A stretch of 39,612 nucleotides of DNA from Klebsiella pneumoniae (GTDB lineage Bacteria > Pseudomonadota > Gammaproteobacteria > Ga0077536), in the NCBI GenBank assembly GCA_945861225.1, contig CAMATU010000009.1:1-39612 (forward strand), in the 5' to 3' direction. Made by a program: the position numbers and the translations under genes. The notes below the pieces were generated by a model. That model was given only the letters and a program-made list of their open reading frames with translations, did not search any database and was not told the DNA's origin. Below, piece by piece: positions 34,558-39,612 of this stretch (positions are counted from its first letter, which is position 1; each line of letters begins with the position of its first letter).

Positions 34558-35649
34558 ATGAGTCTCGAGAAAGCCCAAGTTGAAGCCGCCATCCGCGGCT
34601 ATGTTGATCCCTATCTAGGCGTCGATTTAGTCACCGCAGGAATGATTAAGTCGATCACCAGCGAAAGCGATCGGCTTGAAGTCCAGGTCGAGGCGGGGTT
34701 TCCGTTGGCGCGTCACGGCGCGACCTTGCGCCAGGAACTCACAAGAGTCCTCACGCCGCTCGTCGCCAATGGTGCGTTAGAGTTGCGCATCGAGTCCAAG
34801 ATCGTCGCGCATGCGGTGCAGAAGGGTGTGAAGACGCTGCCTGGGGTGAAGAATACGATTGCCGTCGCCTCCGGCAAGGGCGGAGTTGGGAAATCGACCA
34901 CGGCAGTAAATCTGGCGCTTGCGCTGCGCGATGAAGGCGCGACGGTAGGTCTCCTGGATGCGGATATTTACGGCCCCAGCCTGCCGCGCATGATGGGCTG
35001 CCCGGGTCGCCCCGACTCCCGCGATGGGAAATCCATGGAACCGAAGGAAAGCTTCGGTATCCAGACCATCTCAATCGGTCATTTGATCGAAGAAGACACC
35101 CCGATGATCTGGCGCGGTCCGATGGCCACCAGCGCGCTGGAGCAGTTGTTACGAGAAACGAATTGGCGCGACGTGGACTATCTGGTCATCGATTTGCCGC
35201 CCGGCACTGGCGACATCCAGCTGACCTTATGCCAGAAAGTGCCACTGAGCGGTGCACTGATCGTGACCACGCCCCAGGACATCGCCCTGCTCGACGCCCG
35301 TAAAGGGCTCAAGATGTTTGAAAAAGTGGATGTGCCGGTGCTCGGCATCATCGAGAACATGAGCGTGCACATCTGTTCAAATTGCGGTCACGCTGAGCAC
35401 ATCTTCGGCGCTGGCGGCGGCGCCAGTATGGCGGCCCAGTTCCACGTCGATCTGCTCGGCTCCTTGCCCCTCGACATCCGTATTCGGGAAGGCGTGGACC
35501 AGGGGCTACCGACTGTCGCGACGGCGCCAGATGCGCCCTCGACCACCGCCTATCGCGAGGTCGCTCGCCGCGTCACCACCAAGTTGGCGCTCCGCGCACG
35601 CGATTACAGCGGTCGCTTCCCGAACATCGTCATTCAGAAGAACACCTAG
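34558..35649 (+). CDS. apbC: Fe-S cluster carrier ATPase ApbC/Mrp
   Basis: ApbC (Mrp) is a P-loop ATPase that carries Fe-S clusters to apoproteins. With the start MSLEKAQVEAAI the protein has 363 residues, matching the family; an ATG four codons upstream (34546) is possible. The N-terminal MIP18-like (DUF59) domain spans about residues 1-85, followed by the deviant Walker A VASGKGGVGKSTTAVNLA, the LLDADIYGPSLPRMMG segment, DYLVIDLPPGTGDIQLTL, and the cluster-binding CxxC in ICSNCGHAEHIFG. The order metG-apbC-dcd is conserved in pseudomonads. A TACAAT at 34515-34520 may be its -10 box. Confidence 0.95.
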   Translation: MSLEKAQVEAAIRGYVDPYLGVDLVTAGMIKSITSESDRLEVQVEAGFPLARHGATLRQELTRVLTPLVANGALELRIESKIVAHAVQKGVKTLPGVKNTIAVASGKGGVGKSTTAVNLALALRDEGATVGLLDADIYGPSLPRMMGCPGRPDSRDGKSMEPKESFGIQTISIGHLIEEDTPMIWRGPMATSALEQLLRETNWRDVDYLVIDLPPGTGDIQLTLCQKVPLSGALIVTTPQDIALLDARKGLKMFEKVDVPVLGIIENMSVHICSNCGHAEHIFGAGGGASMAAQFHVDLLGSLPLDIRIREGVDQGLPTVATAPDAPSTTAYREVARRVTTKLALRARDYSGRFPNIVIQKNT

Positions 35650-35667
35650 GCGGCGCCAGGACCGACC

Positions 35668-36234
35668 ATGCCTGTAAAAGCCGATACCTGGATTCGTCGC
35701 ATGGCGCTGGAGACGCGCATGATCGAACCCTTTGAACCGCAGCAGGTGCGCGCAGTGAACGGCGCGCGGGTGATCTCGTACGGGACCTCAAGCTATGGCT
35801 ACGACATTCGCTGCGCGCCAGAATTCAAGGTCTTCACCAACATCCACTCCGCCATCGTCGATCCCAAGAATTTCGATTCGGCGAGTTTTGTCGATATCAA
35901 CGCGGACGTCTGCATCATCCCGCCGAATTCATTTGCCCTCGCGCGCACCGTCGAATACTTCCGGATCCCACGCAATGTATTGACCATCTGTCTCGGCAAA
36001 TCGACTTACGCGCGCTGCGGGATTATCGTCAACGTGACCCCGCTCGAGCCCGAATGGGAAGGCCATGTGACATTGGAGTTTTCGAATACCACTACCCTGC
36101 CTGCAAAAATCTACGCCAATGAGGGCGTCGCGCAGGTGATCTTCCTGGAGTCCGATCAAGCGTGTGAAGTGTCGTACAAGGATCGCGGTGGCAAATATCA
36201 AGCCCAAACCGGCGTCACCTTACCGCGCGCCTGA
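35668..36234 (+). CDS. dcd: dCTP deaminase
   Basis: Dcd deaminates dCTP to dUTP, the main source of dTMP precursors in many gammaproteobacteria. The 188-residue length is standard. Motifs are [38 protein letters not shown], the substrate loop [20 protein letters not shown] with the catalytic Glu in the following [12 protein letters not shown] stretch, and the C-terminal [13 protein letters not shown]. It lies 18 bases after apbC and ends 18 bases from the convergent tusA-like gene. Confidence 0.97.
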   Translation: MPVKADTWIRRMALETRMIEPFEPQQVRAVNGARVISYGTSSYGYDIRCAPEFKVFTNIHSAIVDPKNFDSASFVDINADVCIIPPNSFALARTVEYFRIPRNVLTICLGKSTYARCGIIVNVTPLEPEWEGHVTLEFSNTTTLPAKIYANEGVAQVIFLESDQACEVSYKDRGGKYQAQTGVTLPRA

Positions 36235-36252
36235 GCCGTCTGGCGCAGACCG

Positions 36253-36513
36253 CTAGCGCGCGCCGTGCTTCTCGAGCACGAAATGAAATACGCAATCCAC
36301 ACACGCGGCGAATAACACGGCATGACCAGCTTCTGCAGCGTAGGCCGTGAGATCGCGCAGCGAGCCAGGATCTGTCGCAGCTAAATAGACTCGCTCGCCA
36401 TCCTGCATTGTCGCTAGCGCCTTCTTGGTTTTCAGCAAGGGCAGTGGGCAATTGAGGCCGGTGGCCAACACTCGTTGCACGCACGCGCTACGCAAGGTTG
36501 CGAGATCCGCCAA
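36253..36513 (-). CDS. tusA: TusA-like sulfurtransferase
   Basis: This small protein has the TusA/SirA motif GLNCPLPLLKTKKALATM with the persulfide-carrying Cys, then LAATDPGSLRDLTAYAAEAGH and a C-terminal strand FHFVLEK. TusA-like proteins pass sulfur in tRNA thiolation, molybdopterin and sulfur-oxidation pathways. I favour a TTG start at 36513 (86 residues), because AAGGAA lies 8 bases upstream within the msrB end; the GTG at 36480 (75 residues) is the alternative. A frame-open ATG at 36615 would overlap msrB by 100 bases and is unlikely. Two additional cysteines near the end (CVDC) are unusual. Confidence 0.82.
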   Translation of the reverse strand: MADLATLRSACVQRVLATGLNCPLPLLKTKKALATMQDGERVYLAATDPGSLRDLTAYAAEAGHAVLFAACVDCVFHFVLEKHGAR

Positions 36514-36515
36514 GC

Positions 36516-36908
36516 TCAGCGTTCCTTGAGCGACAGCGATACCGAGTTTATGCAGTAACGCAGTCCTGTCGGTTGCGGGCCATCGGGAAATAAATGACCC
36601 AGATGCGCCTCGCATTGCGCGCAGACTACCTCCGTCCGCGCCATGCCGTGGCTGCGGTCCTCGCGCTTCAGCACATTGTCCGCCACTGCCGGCTGCCAGA
36701 AGCTGGGCCAGCCACTGCCGGAAGCGTACTTTTGCGCTGAATCAAACAACTGCGCGCCACAACATTTGCAGAGATATTCGCCGTCCGTCTTGCACTCGTC
36801 GTATTCACCGGTGAATGGTCGCTCAGTCGCCTGTTCCCGACACACTGCGTATTCCATGGGGTCTAATTGCGCGCGCCATTGTTCTGGGGTTTTTTCCACT
36901 TTACTCAT
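36516..36908 (-). CDS. msrB: Peptide methionine (R)-S-oxide reductase
   Basis: MsrB repairs methionine R-sulfoxide in proteins. The ATG at 36908 follows a strong GGAGGT and gives 130 residues. The domain shows [37 protein letters not shown], and the C-terminal [10 protein letters not shown] with RYCINSVSL, where the Cys is catalytic. The zinc site is formed by CKCC in the first part and CAQCEAHLG in the second. The tusA-like gene begins 2 bases after its stop, using a ribosome-binding site inside msrB, so translation is probably coupled. Confidence 0.95.
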   Translation of the reverse strand: MSKVEKTPEQWRAQLDPMEYAVCREQATERPFTGEYDECKTDGEYLCKCCGAQLFDSAQKYASGSGWPSFWQPAVADNVLKREDRSHGMARTEVVCAQCEAHLGHLFPDGPQPTGLRYCINSVSLSLKER

Positions 36909-37044
36909 ACCACACCTCCGAAACTCTCTGGTCGATATCAAGGGCTGCGCCGCGCACTCGCGGTGCTTTTCTACACAGATCTATAAACTCCGTCACCCAT
37001 CCTGCCGCTATCCCTGAAAGAGAGCAGCTATCCTGTTGAAATAC

Positions 37045-37072
37045 TTGTGATGGACTGCTTGAACCGTATTAT
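37045..37072 (+). promoter_or_regulatory. Sigma-70 promoter of the response regulator gene
   Basis: TTGTGA (37045-37050), 16 bases and TATTAT (37067-37072) form a good sigma-70 promoter about 77 bases before the GTG start of the response regulator gene. The leader is longer than average but shows no clear structure. Confidence 0.6.
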
Positions 37073-37148
37073 AGTCACAGACCGGACGCGCGCCGTTCGG
37101 CACTGTCGCCGCAGAACCTTCGGTAGCGCGGATAGAGGGAGACCCACC

Positions 37149-37841
37149 GTGAGAGTAGCCTTACTGGAAGACGATCAGGACCAAGCGAACTTGTTCCTGG
37201 AGTGGCTGAAAGGCGCTGGACACACCTGCGAGCATTTCAAATCCGGCAAACAATTTGTCCGGACCATCAAGCACGACAGTTTCGATGCGCTAATTCTGGA
37301 TTGGATGGTGCCGGACATGGACGGTTATGAAGTCCTCGGCTGGGTACGTCAGAATTTCGAATGGCCAATCCCGGTGCTGTTCGTCACGGCCAAAGATAAA
37401 GAAGATGACATCGTGCGCGCGCTGGAACAGGGCGCCGATGATTACGTCGTAAAACCCGCCAAACAGCGCGAATTGCTCGCCCGCATCACGGCTGTCGCCC
37501 GCCGCGTCGCCACCGTTGACGAGGCCTTGACCATCATCGATTTCGAGCCTTTTCAAATCGATCTCGCGAATCATGAAATCAAGAAAAGCGGCCTGCGGAT
37601 CGAAGTCACCCAGAAAGAATATGAACTCATCGTGTTCTTGTTCAGGAATATTGGTCGCGTCCTGTCGCGCGCCCACATTCTGGAAAGCGTGTGGGGTCGC
37701 AATCCAGATATCAACACCCGCACCGTGGATACCCATATCAGTCGCATCCGGACCAAACTTACGCTAGCTGCGGAAATGGGCTGGAAGCTCTCGTCGATTT
37801 ACCAGCACGGTTATCGTCTGGAACGTCTGACCAACAGCTGA
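37149..37841 (+). CDS. OmpR-family response regulator, orphan
   Basis: The GTG at 37149 follows GAGGGAGA at an ideal distance and gives a 230-residue protein beginning MRVALLEDDQDQANLFLEWL. The receiver domain (about 1-118) has the acidic pair in LLEDDQ, the phosphoacceptor Asp51 in LILDWMVPDMDG, the switch Thr in LFVTAKDK and the Lys in DDYVVKPA. The winged-helix DNA-binding domain (about 125-225) has VTQKEYELIVFLFRNIGRVLSRAHILE-type helices and NTRTVDTHISRIRTKL. There is no histidine kinase gene beside it, so its partner is unknown. The track-like open extension back to 37047 lacks a ribosome-binding site. Confidence 0.92.
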   Translation: MRVALLEDDQDQANLFLEWLKGAGHTCEHFKSGKQFVRTIKHDSFDALILDWMVPDMDGYEVLGWVRQNFEWPIPVLFVTAKDKEDDIVRALEQGADDYVVKPAKQRELLARITAVARRVATVDEALTIIDFEPFQIDLANHEIKKSGLRIEVTQKEYELIVFLFRNIGRVLSRAHILESVWGRNPDINTRTVDTHISRIRTKLTLAAEMGWKLSSIYQHGYRLERLTNS

Positions 37842-37934
37842 ACACGCGGGAGCGGTAGTCCCCGGCACAGGCCTGGGCTAGAATCTGCCGCCTGCCGCGC
37901 GTCGGCGGATTTCCCTGGTACGGACAAAGCCATC

Positions 37935-39188
37935 ATGCACACGCATTCGAACTATCATCGTCGACAGAGTGTTGGGGTAAAGGTTGGCGCTATCACGATT
38001 GGCGGAGATCACCCAATCGTCGTCCAGTCCATGACTAATACCGATACGGCCGACGCTCTCGGCACGGCCAAACAGATTCAACAGCTCGCGGCAGCAGGTT
38101 CTGAGCTGGTCAGAATTACCGTCGATACCGAAAAAGCCGCTGAGCAGGTGGGCCGGATCCGTGATCGCCTGGATGCAGTCGGTTGTCGGGTGCCTTTGAT
38201 CGGGGATTTTCACTACAACGGCCACCTCTTACTCACGAAGTACCCCTCCTGCGCGGACGCCCTGGCGAAGTACCGCATCAATCCGGGCAACGTCGGCTTT
38301 GGACGCAAACGAGACGCACAATTTTCCACCATGATCGAAGTCGCCATCGCGCGCAAAAAGCCAATTCGAATCGGGGTTAACTGGGGCAGTCTCGATCCCG
38401 CGTTGGTGGCGCGGATGATGGACGAGAATGCCCGCCTGTCACAGCCGAAAAGCGCGGCCGAAGTCACGCGCGAAGCCTTAATCGAATCGGCACTGGTCAG
38501 TGCTGCGAAGGCCGAAGAACTTGGCCTGCCGCGCAATCATATTGTCCTTTCGTGCAAGGTCAGCGGTGTGCAGGACTTGATTGCCGTGTATGGCGAGTTG
38601 GCGCGACGCTGCGATTACGCGCTGCATTTAGGGTTGACCGAAGCGGGCATGGGTTCGAAGGGAATTGTGGCCTCGACCGCCGGCATGGGCATCCTGCTCC
38701 AACAGGGGATCGGCGACACCATCCGCGTCTCTCTCACGCCCGAGCCCGGTGGTGATCGGAGCAAGGAAGTGATCGTCGCGCAGGAAATCCTGCAGACCAT
38801 TGGGCTCCGTTCATTCACACCGCTGGTCACCGCCTGCCCGGGCTGTGGCCGCACCACGAGTACGGTGTTTCAGGAACTGGCGGAAGACATTCAAGCCTAT
38901 GTGCGGACCCAAATGCCCATCTGGCGAGAACAATATCCCGGCGTAGAAACGATGACGTTGGCGGTGATGGGCTGTATCGTCAACGGACCGGGCGAAAGCA
39001 AACACGCGAATATAGGCATCAGCCTGCCAGGCACTGGCGAGACCCCTGCCGCGCCGGTGTTTATCGATGGGGAAAAGGTCACCACCTTGCGCGGCGACAA
39101 AATTGGGGTGGAGTTCAAATCCATTCTGAATGACTACGTGAAGACTCACTACAGCGCCCCGCATGCCGCGCGCGTGATTCCGGCCTGA
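37935..39188 (+). CDS. ispG: 4-hydroxy-3-methylbut-2-enyl diphosphate synthase
   Basis: IspG (GcpE) reductively opens methylerythritol cyclodiphosphate in the penultimate MEP step. The protein has 417 residues, the longer proteobacterial form (the Pseudomonas and E. coli enzymes have about 370). Features are [20 protein letters not shown], the TIM-barrel part [14 protein letters not shown] and [10 protein letters not shown], and the [4Fe-4S] Cys residues in [11 protein letters not shown] and [11 protein letters not shown]. Together with dxs at the other end of the window it supplies isoprenoids for quinones and hopanoids. mpl follows 45 bases later. Confidence 0.96.
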   Translation: MHTHSNYHRRQSVGVKVGAITIGGDHPIVVQSMTNTDTADALGTAKQIQQLAAAGSELVRITVDTEKAAEQVGRIRDRLDAVGCRVPLIGDFHYNGHLLLTKYPSCADALAKYRINPGNVGFGRKRDAQFSTMIEVAIARKKPIRIGVNWGSLDPALVARMMDENARLSQPKSAAEVTREALIESALVSAAKAEELGLPRNHIVLSCKVSGVQDLIAVYGELARRCDYALHLGLTEAGMGSKGIVASTAGMGILLQQGIGDTIRVSLTPEPGGDRSKEVIVAQEILQTIGLRSFTPLVTACPGCGRTTSTVFQELAEDIQAYVRTQMPIWREQYPGVETMTLAVMGCIVNGPGESKHANIGISLPGTGETPAAPVFIDGEKVTTLRGDKIGVEFKSILNDYVKTHYSAPHAARVIPA

Positions 39189-39233
39189 CCGCTTCGCGGG
39201 TACCGCGCTTAAGCTCATTCGGACGCGCCCTCA

Positions 39234-39612
39234 ATGCATCTTCATGTGCTAGGGATATGCGGCACCTTCATGGCGGGTCTCGCGCATCTTGCGCGTGAAC
39301 TCGGCCATACCGTGTCCGGCTCAGACCTTAACGTCTATCCACCGATGAGCGATTTTCTGGCCGCCACTGAGATCGAGGTGCGCCTGGGCTGGGATCTCTC
39401 GCACCTGACGCCGCGCCCGGATTTGGTGATCATCGGCAATGCGCTCAGTCGGGGCAACCCACTCATCGAAGAAATCCTGGATCAGCGAATCCCCTACACT
39501 TCAGGACCCGCCTGGTTAGCAGAACACGTGCTAAGAGGCCGCCATGTGCTCGCGGTGGCCGGCACCCACGGAAAAACCACGACCACCAGCCTCCTGGCCT
39601 GGATTCTCGAAG
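39234..39612 (+). CDS. mpl: UDP-N-acetylmuramate:tripeptide ligase Mpl, 3' end missing
   Basis: The gene starts at the ATG at 39234 (MHLHVLGICGTFMAGLAHLA) and runs off the right edge after 126 codons. Mpl is a Mur-ligase paralogue that joins recycled murein tripeptide to UDP-MurNAc. The N-terminal Rossmann motif GICGTFMAGLA, GHTVSGSDLNVYPPMSDFL (typical of Mpl, in which MurC has a different sequence), IIGNALSRGNP, and the P-loop GTHGKTTTTSLLAW identify it. MurC is the alternative, but GICGTFM and NVYPPMS favour Mpl. Confidence 0.9.
   Translation, partial: MHLHVLGICGTFMAGLAHLARELGHTVSGSDLNVYPPMSDFLAATEIEVRLGWDLSHLTPRPDLVIIGNALSRGNPLIEEILDQRIPYTSGPAWLAEHVLRGRHVLAVAGTHGKTTTTSLLAWILE

Overview
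The window reads as chromosomal DNA of a GC-rich gammaproteobacterium. The gene orders mutS-fdxA-(Rsm-type small RNA) and metG-apbC-dcd match those known from Pseudomonas. Hopanoid genes, the long form of IspG and two CHASE2 signalling proteins point away from enterics and towards an environmental lineage that I cannot name. Both window ends cut a gene (a phnW-like aminotransferase on the left, mpl on the right). I saw no rRNA, tRNA, CRISPR array, prophage or complete insertion sequence.

Layout. 1-913: end of a 2-aminoethylphosphonate transaminase gene. 914-1239: a MITE-like inverted-repeat element with probable TA target duplication, whose right edge lies in the dxs stop codon. 1237-7198: isoprenoid/hopanoid block, with dxs divergent from hpnH-hpnB-hpnM-mlaA. 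7217-11555 (minus): prmB-aroC-glcE-glcF, with no glcD in the window. 11628-11761: a short palindromic element. 11789-13672 (minus): htpG behind a near-consensus sigma-32 promoter. 13910-17431 (plus): TPR lipoprotein, mutS, fdxA. About 17449-17700 (minus): an unannotated RsmZ/CsrB-family small RNA. 17925-18428: DUF4124 protein.

18596-30391 is a signalling and lipid-transport island. On the plus strand a CHASE2 Ser/Thr kinase, a PP2C phosphatase and an FHA protein lie in a row. Facing them on the minus strand is a closely packed gene run: RsbU-type phosphatase, RsbW-type kinase, STAS antagonist, MlaE-like permease, MlaF-like ATPase, MlaD/MCE protein, auxiliary lipoprotein, and a CHASE2 adenylate cyclase. 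This run continues without any gap over 60 bases from metG-rsxB-nth-DUF1841 upstream, so 12 genes from 34408 down to 22837 could be cotranscribed. The best candidate for a new system is this combination: two related CHASE2 sensors with different outputs (protein phosphorylation and cAMP), plus a partner-switching module whose STAS gene overlaps an MCE lipid-transporter permease gene.

34409-39612: apbC and dcd (plus), a tusA-like gene and msrB (minus), an orphan OmpR-type response regulator, ispG, and the start of mpl. Together dxs, ispG and the hpn genes supply and modify hopanoids, while hpnM, mlaA and the MCE operon suggest active lipid traffic across the envelope. All assignments come from reading the sequence and recalled family motifs; no database search was run.
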